From: Gottfriedia acidiceleris | Lineage (GTDB): Bacteria; Bacillota; Bacilli; Bacillales; Bacillaceae_G | Length of the DNA: 64,000 bases | Reading direction: 5' to 3' | Assembly (NCBI RefSeq): GCF_023115465.1 | Contig: NZ_CP096034.1 | Span: 1,240,001-1,304,000, forward strand | Shown here: positions 1-10,724 of the stretch, piece after piece | How the letters are laid out: each line of letters opens with the position of its first letter | Position numbering within the stretch: the stretch's first letter is position 1 | The notes under the pieces: model-generated | The model's database searches: none | The model's input: the letters and a program-made list of their open reading frames with translations, nothing else | Told to the model about the DNA's origin: nothing | Program-made: the position numbers and the translations under genes

Positions 1-52
1 TTGTGAATAGAAACAATGGATTACATATAAAAAAATAGGAGGTGAAGGTGAC

Positions 53-625
53 ATGACAGAACGTCAGGAAGAACTTTTAAATGAAGAAGTAGTGAATGAA
101 GAAACTACTGTTGAAGAACCTTCAATCTTTACAGAAGAGAATACAGAAGAGAAAACTGACAATGTGAATTCTTCTGAAGAAGAGCTTCAAAAACTTCGTG
201 CTGAAGTGGATGAGAAGGAAAATAAGTACTTACGTCTACATGCTGATTTCGAAAATTATAAACGTCGTGCACTTTTAGACCAACAATCTTTAATGACTTA
301 TCGTGCACAAAGTTTAGTAACTGATTTATTACCAGTACTAGATAATTTCGAACGTGCACTACAAGTTGAAGCTACAGACGAACAAACTGCTTCTTTCAAA
401 CAAGGTATGGAAATGGTTTACCGTTTACTTGTTGAAGCTGTAAAAAAAGAAGGTGTAGAAGAAATCCCAGCACTTGGTGAACAATTCGATCCGAATGTCC
501 ATCAAGCTGTAATGCAAGAAAGTGATGATTCTAAACCATCTAATGAAGTTTTACAAGAATTCCAAAAAGGCTATAAGCTAAAGGACAGAGTAATTCGTCC
601 ATCAATGGTAAAAGTAAACGAGTAA
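53..625 (+). CDS. grpE: GrpE nucleotide exchange factor
   Basis: GrpE releases ADP from DnaK so that the cytoplasmic Hsp70 cycle can continue. The 190-residue protein has the family layout: an acidic disordered N-terminus (about residues 1-45), a long coiled coil (about 45-90, containing [11 protein letters not shown]), and a beta-rich C-terminal head ending in [17 protein letters not shown] strong Shine-Dalgarno (AGGAGGTGA at 37-45) sits 7 bases before the ATG. The gene is followed by dnaK, as in the B. subtilis hrcA operon, so the operon repressor gene hrcA presumably lies just left of the window. Length is normal and the call is secure. Confidence 0.97.
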   Translation: MTERQEELLNEEVVNEETTVEEPSIFTEENTEEKTDNVNSSEEELQKLRAEVDEKENKYLRLHADFENYKRRALLDQQSLMTYRAQSLVTDLLPVLDNFERALQVEATDEQTASFKQGMEMVYRLLVEAVKKEGVEEIPALGEQFDPNVHQAVMQESDDSKPSNEVLQEFQKGYKLKDRVIRPSMVKVNE

Positions 626-705
626 TGTTAAGCGTCTATTTAAATCGCTAACATAAATATAAAATTTATAAAAAACTAAAATATAACTACTTATGTAAAT
701 TTTAG

Positions 706-2541
<1,836 letters not shown>

Positions 2542-2571
2542 TCTAGAAAATATATATCTACAACATTGAGG

Positions 2572-2619
2572 GAAGTCAAAGTCAGGGAAGCCTTGACTTT
2601 GACTTCTTCTTTTTCTTTT
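2572..2619 (+). terminator. Hairpin with T-rich tail between dnaK and dnaJ
   Basis: A perfect 13-bp inverted repeat (GAAGTCAAAGTCA at 2572-2584, TGACTTTGACTTC at 2594-2606, 9-base loop) is followed by a T-rich stretch. It looks like an intrinsic terminator or attenuator inside the operon, so transcription of the downstream genes may be reduced relative to dnaK or the mRNA may be processed here. Confidence 0.75.
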
Positions 2620-2677
2620 AGAAAAGGACAGGATATGTTAAAATATTCTTTATGTGAAAGGAGCGGATTGTAACACT

Positions 2678-3811
2678 ATGAGTAAACGTGATTACTATGA
2701 TGTGCTTGGTGTGAGTAAAAGTGCATCACAAGATGAAATAAAAAAATCGTTTCGTAAATTAGCAAAAACATATCATCCGGACGTTAATAAGGATCCTGAT
2801 GCAGCTGAAAAGTTTAAAGAGGTGCAAGAAGCATACGAAAATTTATCAGATGATCAAAAACGTGCTCATTATGATCAGTTTGGTCATACAGATCCAAACC
2901 AAGGTTTCGGCGGTGGCGGATTTGGCGGCGGCGGATTCGGTGGATTTGAAGATATTTTCAGTCAGTTTTTTGGTGGTGGCGGTGGACGTCGTCGTGACCC
3001 GAACGCACCAAGGGCTGGAGCTGATTTACAATATACAATGACGATCCAGTTTGAAGAAGCAGCATTCGGAATGGAAAAAGAAATCGAAATTCCAACCGAA
3101 GAAACATGTCATACATGTAGTGGTTCAGGTGCAAAACCTGGTACATCAAAAGAAACATGTAATCATTGTCATGGCTCAGGACAAATGAGTGTTGAACAAA
3201 ATACACCATTTGGGCGTATTGTGAACCGTACGACATGTTCACACTGTCAAGGTACTGGTCAAATTATTAAAGATAAATGTAATACATGTCATGGTGCTGG
3301 CCGAGTGAAAACTCGTAAGAAAATCATGGTTAAAGTACCAGCTGGTATTGATGATGGACAACAAATTCGACTTTCAGGCCAAGGAGAACCAGGTAAAAAT
3401 GGTGGTCCTGCTGGAGATTTATATATTGCATTCCATGTTCGTGAGCATGAATTCTTTGAACGTGACGGAAATGATGTTTACTGCGAGCTTCCATTAACAT
3501 TTGCACAAGCTGCATTAGGTGATGAAGTTGAAGTTCCTACATTGCATGGTAAAGTAAAAACGAAAATTCCTGCTGGAACGCAAACTGGTACTAGAATGCG
3601 TTTAAAAGGTAAAGGAATCAAAGATGTGCGTGGATATGGTCAAGGTGACCAGCACGTAATCGTAAAAGTGATCACACCAACAAAACTAACAAGCCGTCAA
3701 AAAGAATTGCTTGAAGAGTTTTACAAAATTGGCAAAGGTCAAAAAGACGACAAACACGATTCTTTCTTTACAAAGTTAAAGCGTGCAGTTAAGAATTTTG
3801 GCGAACAATAA
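2678..3811 (+). CDS. dnaJ: Hsp40 co-chaperone DnaJ
   Basis: DnaJ delivers unfolded substrates to DnaK and stimulates its ATPase. Visible domains: J domain with HPD at residues 33-35, a Gly/Phe-rich linker (about 75-105), a zinc region with four CxxCxGxG repeats ([32 protein letters not shown]), and the C-terminal beta domains. The ATG at 2678 is chosen over an in-frame GTG at 2654, because the GTG frame would begin inside the Shine-Dalgarno (GAAAGGAG) and add eight residues missing from the family. The resulting 377 residues is the normal length. Confidence 0.96.
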   Translation: MSKRDYYDVLGVSKSASQDEIKKSFRKLAKTYHPDVNKDPDAAEKFKEVQEAYENLSDDQKRAHYDQFGHTDPNQGFGGGGFGGGGFGGFEDIFSQFFGGGGGRRRDPNAPRAGADLQYTMTIQFEEAAFGMEKEIEIPTEETCHTCSGSGAKPGTSKETCNHCHGSGQMSVEQNTPFGRIVNRTTCSHCQGTGQIIKDKCNTCHGAGRVKTRKKIMVKVPAGIDDGQQIRLSGQGEPGKNGGPAGDLYIAFHVREHEFFERDGNDVYCELPLTFAQAALGDEVEVPTLHGKVKTKIPAGTQTGTRMRLKGKGIKDVRGYGQGDQHVIVKVITPTKLTSRQKELLEEFYKIGKGQKDDKHDSFFTKLKRAVKNFGEQ

Positions 3812-3883
3812 GGAAGTTATTAATTCAGTACGTTAGTTAAGGTAAAAAGTGGAAACACTAAATAGAAGAAGTAATTTAATGGC

Positions 3884-3913
3884 ACCCTCTAATTCTGACT
3901 ATGATTAGAGGGT
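3884..3913 (+). other. Intergenic hairpin between dnaJ and prmA
   Basis: A 10-bp perfect inverted repeat (ACCCTCTAAT / ATTAGAGGGT, 10-base loop) can be extended by GGC/GCC outside small bulges. No T-run follows, so it is more likely an mRNA-stability or processing structure than a terminator. Confidence 0.5.
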
Positions 3914-3955
3914 ATTGCCAAGTAAAGAAGAGAGTATGAATGGAGTTGGTAGTTA

Positions 3956-4906
3956 ATGAAATGGTCAGAATTAAGTATTCACACTACACAGGATGCGGTT
4001 GAACCGATTTCTAATATTTTACACGAAGCTGGTGCAAGTGGTGTTGTCATAGAAGATGTGTTTGATTTGACGAAGGAGCGAGCACAGGTTTACGGTGAAA
4101 TCTACCAACTTAACCCAAAAGATTATCCAGAGGAAGGTGTAATCGTTAAAGCATACCTTCCTGTGAATAGTTTTTTAAACGATACGATCGACGGTATAAA
4201 AGAAGCAATTAATAATTTAATTTCATATGATATTGATTTAGGAAAAAATACATTTGCTGTTCATGAAGTAAACGAAGAAGATTGGGCTACTGCATGGAAA
4301 AAATACTATCATCCAATTTCAATCTCAGATCGATTTACAATTGTACCTTCTTGGGAAGAGTATGAAGTCAAATCATCAGACGAATTAATTATCGAATTAG
4401 ATCCAGGAATGGCGTTTGGTACTGGTACTCATCCTACAACTGTTATGTGTATTCGTGCACTTGAGAAAGTTGTTAAACCAACTGACCGTGTAATCGATGT
4501 AGGTACTGGTTCAGGTGTATTAAGTATTGCAGCTGCTAAACTTGGCTCTACAAATATTGAAGCTTATGACTTAGACGATGTAGCTGTTCGAAGTGCAAGG
4601 GAAAACGTTGTATTAAACAAAGTTGACGATGTTATAAAAGTTGGACAAGGTAACTTACTACAAGGTATTGAAGGTCCGTTCCAAGTAGTTGTTGCAAACT
4701 TACTTGCTGAAATTATTCTTCGTTTCGTAGATGATGTGTTTAATGTTTTAGAACCAGGTGGAACATTTATTTCTTCAGGAATTATTGGTGCTAAACAACA
4801 AGACATCGAAAATGAGCTTAAACGAGTTGGTTTTGAAGTGAAGGAAGTATTACATTTAGAGGACTGGGTTGCAATTATTGCAAAAAAGCCAGAACAAGGG
4901 ATGTAA
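3956..4906 (+). CDS. prmA: Ribosomal protein L11 methyltransferase PrmA
   Basis: Cytoplasmic SAM-dependent enzyme that methylates lysines and the N-terminus of ribosomal protein L11. The SAM site is visible as [19 protein letters not shown] in the second half, with the catalytic-loop motif [10 protein letters not shown] downstream and the family motif [15 protein letters not shown] just before. The N-terminal ~100 residues form the L11-recognition part. At 316 residues it is close to B. subtilis YqeT/PrmA, and it sits in the same operon position. The next gene starts after a single intervening base. Confidence 0.95.
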   Translation: MKWSELSIHTTQDAVEPISNILHEAGASGVVIEDVFDLTKERAQVYGEIYQLNPKDYPEEGVIVKAYLPVNSFLNDTIDGIKEAINNLISYDIDLGKNTFAVHEVNEEDWATAWKKYYHPISISDRFTIVPSWEEYEVKSSDELIIELDPGMAFGTGTHPTTVMCIRALEKVVKPTDRVIDVGTGSGVLSIAAAKLGSTNIEAYDLDDVAVRSARENVVLNKVDDVIKVGQGNLLQGIEGPFQVVVANLLAEIILRFVDDVFNVLEPGGTFISSGIIGAKQQDIENELKRVGFEVKEVLHLEDWVAIIAKKPEQGM

Positions 4907-4907
4907 T

Positions 4908-5660
4908 ATGCAAAGATATTTTATAGAAGATCCGCAGCTTCAAAATGATCTTGTTACAATAACTGGTGATGATGCTCATCATATAGCAAATGTTATGCGA
5001 ATGAAGCTAGATCAAGAAATCATTTGTACAGTACCAGGTTCTTCAACTGTTCGTTGTACACTTACAAATATTTCTAGTGAACAAATAACAGCAGCTGTTG
5101 TAGAATATGTTGAGAATACAAATGAACTGCCAATATCAATTACGATTGCTAGTGGACTACCAAAAGGTGATAAACTTGAATTAATCATACAAAAAGGTAC
5201 GGAACTTGGTGCTTCTGTTTTTTTACCTTTTGCAGCAGCTAGATCAATTGTTAAATTAGATGATAAAAAAGCTGGTAAAAAGGTTGACAGATGGCAAAAA
5301 ATTGCAAAAGAAGCGGCAGAACAATCATATCGGTTTATTGTACCAACCGTGGAACAGCCAGCATCTTTTCAACAATTACTTAACTCAATACAGTATTATG
5401 ATGCGTGTATTGTTGCATATGAAGAAAGTGCAAAAACAGGAGAATCAGCAGGACTTGTTCAGACATTCCAATCATTAAAGGAAGGTTCACGTTTACTAGT
5501 AGTTTTCGGACCAGAAGGTGGTTTGTCAGAGAAAGAAGTTAATCAGCTAGAAGAAAAAGGTGCTAAGCTATGTGGACTTGGACCAAGAATTCTACGAACA
5601 GAAACAGCACCATTTTATGTTTTAGCTGCTGCCTCCTTTCATTTTGAATTAATGGGGTGA
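4908..5660 (+). CDS. rsmE: 16S rRNA (uracil1498-N3)-methyltransferase RsmE
   Basis: SPOUT-class methyltransferase that modifies U1498 of 16S rRNA. The N-terminal PUA-like part begins MQRYFIEDPQLQND; the C-terminal SPOUT knot shows the SAM-binding motifs VVFGPEGGLSEKE and LGPRILRTETAP. I start it at the ATG at 4908, one base after the prmA stop, with AAGGG eight bases upstream. A longer frame from 4869 would overlap prmA and add 13 unconserved residues. At 250 residues it is normal and matches B. subtilis YqeU in position. Confidence 0.94.
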   Translation: MQRYFIEDPQLQNDLVTITGDDAHHIANVMRMKLDQEIICTVPGSSTVRCTLTNISSEQITAAVVEYVENTNELPISITIASGLPKGDKLELIIQKGTELGASVFLPFAAARSIVKLDDKKAGKKVDRWQKIAKEAAEQSYRFIVPTVEQPASFQQLLNSIQYYDACIVAYEESAKTGESAGLVQTFQSLKEGSRLLVVFGPEGGLSEKEVNQLEEKGAKLCGLGPRILRTETAPFYVLAAASFHFELMG

Positions 5661-5664
5661 AGAA

Positions 5665-6999
5665 ATGCCACAAGTAGCTTTTCATACATTAGGCTGTAAA
5701 GTTAACCATTACGAAACAGAAGCAATTTGGCAACTGTTTAAAGCAGCAGGCTATGAACGTACTGAATATGAGACAAAAGCAGATGTTTATGTAATTAATA
5801 CTTGTACAGTTACAAATACAGGTGACAAAAAAAGTAGACAAGTAATCCGTCGTGCCGTGCGCAAAAATCCAGATGCAGTAATTTGTGTAACTGGATGTTA
5901 TGCACAAACATCTCCAGCCGAAATCATGGCAATTCCTGGGGTGGATATCGTTGTTGGTACACAGGACCGTACTAAAATGCTAGATTATATCGAGCAATAC
6001 CGTGTAGAACGCCAACCAATAAATGGCGTAGGAAATATTATGAAAGCACGAGTTTATGAAGAGTTAGATGTACCTGCTTTTACTGACCGTACACGTGCTT
6101 CATTAAAAATTCAAGAAGGTTGTAACAACTTCTGTACGTTTTGTATTATTCCATGGGCACGTGGTTTAATGCGTTCTCGTGATCCAAAAGAAGTTGTAAA
6201 ACAAGCTACCCAATTGGTTGAATCAGGCTATAAGGAAATTGTTTTAACTGGCATTCACACTGGTGGATACGGTCAAGACATGAAAGATTACAACTTAGCA
6301 ATGTTATTAAAAGATTTAGAAACAGTTGAAGGATTAAAACGTGTTCGTATTTCTTCAATTGAAGCTAGTCAAATTACTGATGAAGTAATTGAAGTTCTTC
6401 GTCATTCAAATATTGTAGTTCGTCACTTACACGTACCATTACAATCGGGATCAGATTCTGTCCTAAAACGTATGCGTCGTAAATATACAATGGCTGAATT
6501 TGCTGAAAGAATTGAAAAATTACGCGAAGTATTACCAAACTGTTCAATTACATCTGATGTAATCGTAGGTTTCCCAGGTGAAACTGAAGAAGAGTTCCTG
6601 CAAACGTACAATTTCATTCGTGACAATAAATTCTCTGAATTACACGTATTCCCATACTCTAAACGCACTGGTACTCCAGCTGCACGAATGGAAGATCAAG
6701 TTGACGAAGAAATTAAAAATGAACGTGTACACCGTTTAATTGAATTATCAAATCAACTTGCAAAAGAATACGCATCAATGTTTGATGGAGATGTTCTAGA
6801 AGTTATTCCGGAAGAAAAGTATACTGAAGAAGGCGCAGAAGGATTATTAATAGGTTACACAGATAACTATCTTAAAGTCGTGTTTGAAGGAACAGATGAC
6901 ATGATCGGTAAAATTGTAAAAGTTAAAATCGCTGAAGCTGGTTATCCAGTTAATAAAGGTGAATTTGTCCGAGTATTAGAAGATGTAGCTGTTAACTAA
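5665..6999 (+). CDS. mtaB: tRNA t6A37 methylthiotransferase MtaB
   Basis: Radical-SAM enzyme converting t6A37 to ms2t6A in ANN-decoding tRNAs (YqeV in B. subtilis). The N-terminal UPF0004 domain has three cysteines (LGCKVN, NTCTV, VTGCYAQ) for one 4Fe-4S cluster. The radical-SAM core has the CxxxCxxC cluster (GCNNFCTFC), and a C-terminal TRAM-like domain follows. The gene starts 4 bases after the rsmE stop and ends the operon before a strong terminator. At 444 residues it is normal. Confidence 0.95.
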   Translation: MPQVAFHTLGCKVNHYETEAIWQLFKAAGYERTEYETKADVYVINTCTVTNTGDKKSRQVIRRAVRKNPDAVICVTGCYAQTSPAEIMAIPGVDIVVGTQDRTKMLDYIEQYRVERQPINGVGNIMKARVYEELDVPAFTDRTRASLKIQEGCNNFCTFCIIPWARGLMRSRDPKEVVKQATQLVESGYKEIVLTGIHTGGYGQDMKDYNLAMLLKDLETVEGLKRVRISSIEASQITDEVIEVLRHSNIVVRHLHVPLQSGSDSVLKRMRRKYTMAEFAERIEKLREVLPNCSITSDVIVGFPGETEEEFLQTYNFIRDNKFSELHVFPYSKRTGTPAARMEDQVDEEIKNERVHRLIELSNQLAKEYASMFDGDVLEVIPEEKYTEEGAEGLLIGYTDNYLKVVFEGTDDMIGKIVKVKIAEAGYPVNKGEFVRVLEDVAVN

Positions 7000-7012
7000 G
7001 GATAATATAAAT

Positions 7013-7057
7013 AAAAGGATAGATAATCTTGAGTTCATCTGGATTATCTATCCTTTT
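7013..7057 (+). terminator. Terminator of the heat-shock operon
   Basis: A 16-bp perfect stem (AAAAGGATAGATAATC at 7013-7028, GATTATCTATCCTTTT at 7042-7057) continues into T residues. It lies directly after mtaB. Confidence 0.9.
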
Positions 7058-7239
7058 TTGCTATAATTTGTCTTTTGATTAGATATGAATGATTGCTTCA
7101 CCAGAATTTATAAACTAAGAGCTCTTTGTCATATAGTTGAAATGGTTAAACCTTTGAAATAGGCCTAAATAATTCCCTCAAACTACCTGTAATTTAAAGT
7201 TTAATTTATACACAATATAAATACAGAGGTGAAATAATC

Positions 7240-7434
7240 ATGTCAAAAGATAATCAACCAAGAAAAACGGATGACAATCATATCCACGTTGCTACCAACT
7301 CATACTTGGACACGAGCGAAAACGATTCTAATAAAATTAATTATGACGAAGGTGGCAGTCCATACTTAGATACAAGTGAAGACGCATCTTCAGCAGCCAA
7401 CACAAGAAGAGGAGCTCCATATTTAAATACTTAA
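7240..7434 (+). CDS. Small hydrophilic repeat protein (YLDTSE repeats)
   Basis: A 64-residue protein of unknown function. It has a good Shine-Dalgarno (AGAGGTGA at 7225-7232) 7 bases before the ATG and its own hairpin downstream. It contains three similar units: SYLDTSEND at residues 21-29, PYLDTSEDA at 41-49, and a terminal PYLNT at 60-64. The tyrosines are at 22, 42 and 61, so the period is 19-20 residues. It is polar, rich in Asp, Asn and Ser, with no signal peptide or membrane segment, and is probably disordered. I recognise no family. Confidence 0.7.
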   Translation: MSKDNQPRKTDDNHIHVATNSYLDTSENDSNKINYDEGGSPYLDTSEDASSAANTRRGAPYLNT

Positions 7435-7447
7435 TGTGAGAGGAATG

Positions 7448-7485
7448 GGGGAAAGTTGAATAAATCTTTTCCCTATCCCTTTTTT
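7448..7485 (+). terminator. Terminator after the YLDTSE-repeat gene
   Basis: GGGGAAAG (7448-7455) pairs with CTTTTCCC (7466-7473) using one G-T pair and a 10-base loop; CCC and a run of six T follow. Confidence 0.55.
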
Positions 7486-7487
7486 AC

Positions 7488-8159
7488 TTATCTTTTTTCT
7501 GCAGTTCTATTAATATCATCAACCTCAATTAATGGCTTATGATAACCAGCTTTTGCAATATTGATCATTGAACGACCAATTTGTTCAGAAGTTGTTATTG
7601 AGTTTGGAAAGACTTTTTTTAATATTGGATAAATAGGTTTCGTTATGTTATAGCCGAATTGATATAGTTTAGTTTTTGATTTTATATCTTTATGTGGAAT
7701 AATTGCACCTGGTCGAAACATGTATGCAGCTTTAAACGGTAACTTTAACAAGTCATTTTCTGTTTTTCCCTTCACTCTAGCCCACATAATACGACCTTTC
7801 TCAGTACGATCGGTACCTGATCCAGTGACATATATGAAAGTCATTTGTGGATTCAATATGGATAATGTACGTGCAATGGATAATGTAAGGTCATATGTAA
7901 TCTTACGATAATCTTCCTCTGTCATTCTAAATGATGAAACACCTAAACAAAAAAAACATGCATCAAATCCAGATAACTGACTTTCAATTGGGGATAAATC
8001 AAGCAGATTAGAATGCTTAATTTCATAGAACTTTTCATGTTGAATCCCTGTAATACTACGACCAATTGAGTAAATCGAGCTAACAGAAGGATCTTGTAAA
8101 CATTCTCTTAATACACTTTGCCCAACCATTCCAGTTGCTCCAAAAAGTAAAACCTTCAT
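7488..8159 (-). CDS. NAD(P)-binding epimerase/reductase-like protein
   Basis: A 223-residue Rossmann-fold protein of the atypical/extended SDR type (NAD(P)H-binding, HTATIP2/YbjT-like). It begins MKVLLFGATGMVGQSVLREC, a glycine-rich dinucleotide-binding motif; TFIYVTGSGTD and AYMFRPGAIIP follow in the expected order. The ATG at 8159 has GGAGGTT upstream; an upstream in-frame start would add 15 unconserved residues. The catalytic Tyr-x-x-x-Lys is not evident. The substrate is unknown and the gene is monocistronic. Confidence 0.8.
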   Translation of the reverse strand: MKVLLFGATGMVGQSVLRECLQDPSVSSIYSIGRSITGIQHEKFYEIKHSNLLDLSPIESQLSGFDACFFCLGVSSFRMTEEDYRKITYDLTLSIARTLSILNPQMTFIYVTGSGTDRTEKGRIMWARVKGKTENDLLKLPFKAAYMFRPGAIIPHKDIKSKTKLYQFGYNITKPIYPILKKVFPNSITTSEQIGRSMINIAKAGYHKPLIEVDDINRTAEKR

Positions 8160-8702
8160 AATGTAACCTCCATAATTTATTTTCAACGCTAGTCTCATGG
8201 GCAAATAATAAATGATAAATCATTTTTAAGCAATTTAAAACTCAAAAATAATCGTTCAGAAATATGAAGTGAATAGTAAATAAAACCTAATAAAAAAATC
8301 GTTTCTTGAAGCGGTGAAATTTAGAACTATTCTTACGTTTCAACTGATAAATACTTCGAAATAGAAAAGTGTTGATCAAGAAATTGATTATACCTTCAGA
8401 GTGTTGAAATATAAAACGGTCATTAAGGAAAACGTACTAGTGATGATTTTTTCAGAGATTAAAAATAGTATGAGCTAATTTTTACAAACACCAATTCAAT
8501 TGTTTCGTTTATAAATTGATGTTTGATAGTAATTGACCTAAAAATTGATGAATAAACAATTGTTAATTTACTCTAAGTATAGGATATTTGATTAGGTTTT
8601 TATTGCAGACTTTTTTTGATGAATAAGTTGATTGGAACGAAAGGGGGGCTTGACTCTATGGGATAAGTGAAGAGCTAATCAAGTCAACTGATTAGCTCTT
8701 CT
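8160..8702. other. Intergenic region holding a degenerate dispersed repeat
   Basis: No gene is supported in these ~540 bases. From 8395 (TTCAGAGTGTTGAAATATAA) to about 8668 (ending GACTCTATGGGATAAG) the sequence is recognisably related, with gaps, to 31881-32246. This is a truncated copy of the same non-coding element. The rest is AT-rich sequence with no visible signal. Confidence 0.65.
8669..8701. terminator. Hairpin after the SSS transporter gene
   Basis: A 13-bp perfect stem (GAAGAGCTAATCA at 8669-8681, TGATTAGCTCTTC at 8689-8701) lies immediately downstream of the minus-strand transporter stop. The T-run is on the plus side (8698-8704), so termination of the minus transcript is inferred mainly from position. 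Confidence 0.55.
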
Positions 8703-10022
8703 TTATGACATATTTACAGACTCTCTCTTACTAAAAAATTGGATTGTAAACCCTAAAATAATCATCATAATAGAAAATAGTAAACTCAACCAAATGCTTT
8801 GAAATTCACCTACATACGGCTGAACAATATAGGAAAGTATGATACTGATTACAATACTAATTGGAATGTAGTTACCTACTCTATCCTTACTAAACACAAT
8901 AACTAAAATTGGAAATAATAATGCAGAATATACATTTCCTGAGTAAAATAATAGTTCAATGATTTTTTTTGATTGAATAATAGTAGCAAAAAAGATGATC
9001 GTACCAATTATCACGGATAGAAGATAAGCAAGCTTTATTTTTTTTTGATCATTTTTTATCGTGTGAAAGGGCTCTATTATATTGATAATGATTAAGCTAG
9101 TAAGCGAATGTAAAATAGCACCAAATGTTGATGTAATCGCGTTAAAAGCACATAAAACAAAAAGTATGAAAAAGAATGGTGTTGTAATTTTATTTGCTAA
9201 ACCTACTAAAATTGATTGAATATCTGTAAATCCACCCGTGAATATAACAATAATAAAAAGACATGAAAATGAAAGTGGGAAAATACACCATATTAATCCG
9301 GAAATTGAGAATGTTAAAGGAAGTTTTTTCGATTCAATCATAAATAATCGGTGCCATGAAGTTATGTCAAAGAAAAACTGACCTAAACCTACTAGTAAGC
9401 CTGAAAATAAAAAACCCCATAAATCATAGTGGTCAATGACTAGCATGTATGGATGGTATAGTTTAATCCCATCATATACAGGTTGAACGCCTTCTTTTAC
9501 GAAAAAATACAACGGAATTAAAATTGCCGCTGCAAACATGGTAATGACTTGAAACCCAGCTAATCCATGTATCATCTTTAATCCACCAAAACCTGCAAAA
9601 AGTACACAAAAGCTTATAAAAATGATTATTTCTATGTACAACGGTAAAGTAAAAAGAAAATGAAATAACGTAGATGCAGTCATCGACTGTATATATAATA
9701 TGTGTAAACTAGTTAATATTAAAATACAAATCATAATCCAATAACCAAGTGGGTGTAGTTTCTTCTTCAAATAATCTCCAATTGTTAAACCATCAGGGTA
9801 CTCTTGTCGAACTTTTTTCCCGATAAAACTAAATACAAATAATGCAATCGCACCTAAAAATGCATAGCCGATTCCACCAAATACGCCATATTTAATCATT
9901 GATTCTGGCGAAGATAATATCGTAGTTCCTGTTACCCAACGTGTCAAGAGAGAAATAATTCCCATACCCATTCCAATTTGAATAGGACCTTGTACGTATT
10001 CTCTAAATGAACGTGAATTCAC
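8703..10022 (-). CDS. Sodium:solute symporter (SSS) family-like membrane protein
   Basis: A 439-residue polytopic membrane protein with about 12 hydrophobic segments. The sequence layout resembles the SSS family: an early GPIQIGMGMG segment, PDGLTIGDYLKKK after helix 2, and GGLKMIHGLAGFQVITM in helix 5. It starts three bases after the response-regulator stop, so kinase, regulator and transporter form one operon. It may import the signal compound or act as a transporter-type co-sensor for the kinase. No substrate can be assigned. The family call rests on layout, not on a full set of Na+-site residues. Confidence 0.75.
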   Translation of the reverse strand: MNSRSFREYVQGPIQIGMGMGIISLLTRWVTGTTILSSPESMIKYGVFGGIGYAFLGAIALFVFSFIGKKVRQEYPDGLTIGDYLKKKLHPLGYWIMICILILTSLHILYIQSMTASTLFHFLFTLPLYIEIIIFISFCVLFAGFGGLKMIHGLAGFQVITMFAAAILIPLYFFVKEGVQPVYDGIKLYHPYMLVIDHYDLWGFLFSGLLVGLGQFFFDITSWHRLFMIESKKLPLTFSISGLIWCIFPLSFSCLFIIVIFTGGFTDIQSILVGLANKITTPFFFILFVLCAFNAITSTFGAILHSLTSLIIINIIEPFHTIKNDQKKIKLAYLLSVIIGTIIFFATIIQSKKIIELLFYSGNVYSALLFPILVIVFSKDRVGNYIPISIVISIILSYIVQPYVGEFQSIWLSLLFSIMMIILGFTIQFFSKRESVNMS

Positions 10023-10025
10023 TGT

Positions 10026-10724
10026 TTATTTTCCTTTCTCACGATACTCTTTTGGAGTAATGCCTTCAATTTTGCGGAATAAAGTACTGAAGTAATGCTG
10101 ACTATTAAACCCTGAGTTTTCTGCTACATCGGATATGTTCCAATTTGGATTATTTGTTAAATATCGCTTGGCTGCTTGTATTCTATAGTCTATTAAATAT
10201 TCTGAAAACGATACACCTACTTCTTCGTGAAATTTTCTACTTAAATAAGTATGATTTGTGTGAACTTCACGAGCAACGTCAGAAAGAGAAAGTTTTTCAG
10301 TGAAATGATCATGAATATATAAAATAGTTTGATGGATTAAACTAGAATATTGGTTCGATGTGTCGGTGTCACTATATTGAGATAAAACTTTATATAATTC
10401 ACTTTCTATAATTGGCTTAGTTAAATAGTCTAGAACGCCGATTCGGATTGACTGTTGGGCATAATCAAAACTTTGATAGGCTGTAACCATAATAATATCT
10501 ACTTCTTTATTTAGTGCTCTAAGCTCTTCACCAAACTCTAGTCCTGAACGTCCAGGTAGATTGATATCTAAAAACGCAATATTAATTTTATGATTTTGAT
10601 TAATTGTGATTGCTTGGCATGCATCAGCAGCTTTAAAAAATTTCCATAATGGAAACATATTTTTTATCAAATATTCCATCTGTTCAAGCTCTAATGGTTC
10701 ATCATCTACTAATAATACATTCAA
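10026..10724 (-). CDS. Two-component response regulator, receiver + AraC DNA-binding domain (YesN type)
   Basis: A 232-residue transcription regulator. The receiver (about 1-120) has the acidic pair in LLVDDEP, a phosphoacceptor Asp in FLDINLPG, Thr in MVTAYQSF and Lys in YLTKP. The C-terminal AraC domain has two helix-turn-helix units (LSLSDVAREVHTNHTYLSRK and WNISDVAENSGFNSQHYFST). It starts at a TTG that overlaps the kinase stop (TTGA), with GGAGGG upstream. By proximity and domain type it is the best candidate to bind the 21-bp-spaced direct repeats at 15.7, 20.5 and 22.4 kb. Confidence 0.93.
   Translation of the reverse strand: MNVLLVDDEPLELEQMEYLIKNMFPLWKFFKAADACQAITINQNHKINIAFLDINLPGRSGLEFGEELRALNKEVDIIMVTAYQSFDYAQQSIRIGVLDYLTKPIIESELYKVLSQYSDTDTSNQYSSLIHQTILYIHDHFTEKLSLSDVAREVHTNHTYLSRKFHEEVGVSFSEYLIDYRIQAAKRYLTNNPNWNISDVAENSGFNSQHYFSTLFRKIEGITPKEYREKGK

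Noticed and set aside
3-38. Possible last codons of hrcA in frame 3 (ending GLHIKK, TAG at 36-38)
   Set aside because: hrcA is expected just upstream, but three stops in three frames occur within the first 38 bases and I cannot tell which belongs to hrcA.
2654-2677. GTG upstream start for dnaJ
   Set aside because: It would lie on the Shine-Dalgarno sequence and add eight non-conserved residues before the J domain.
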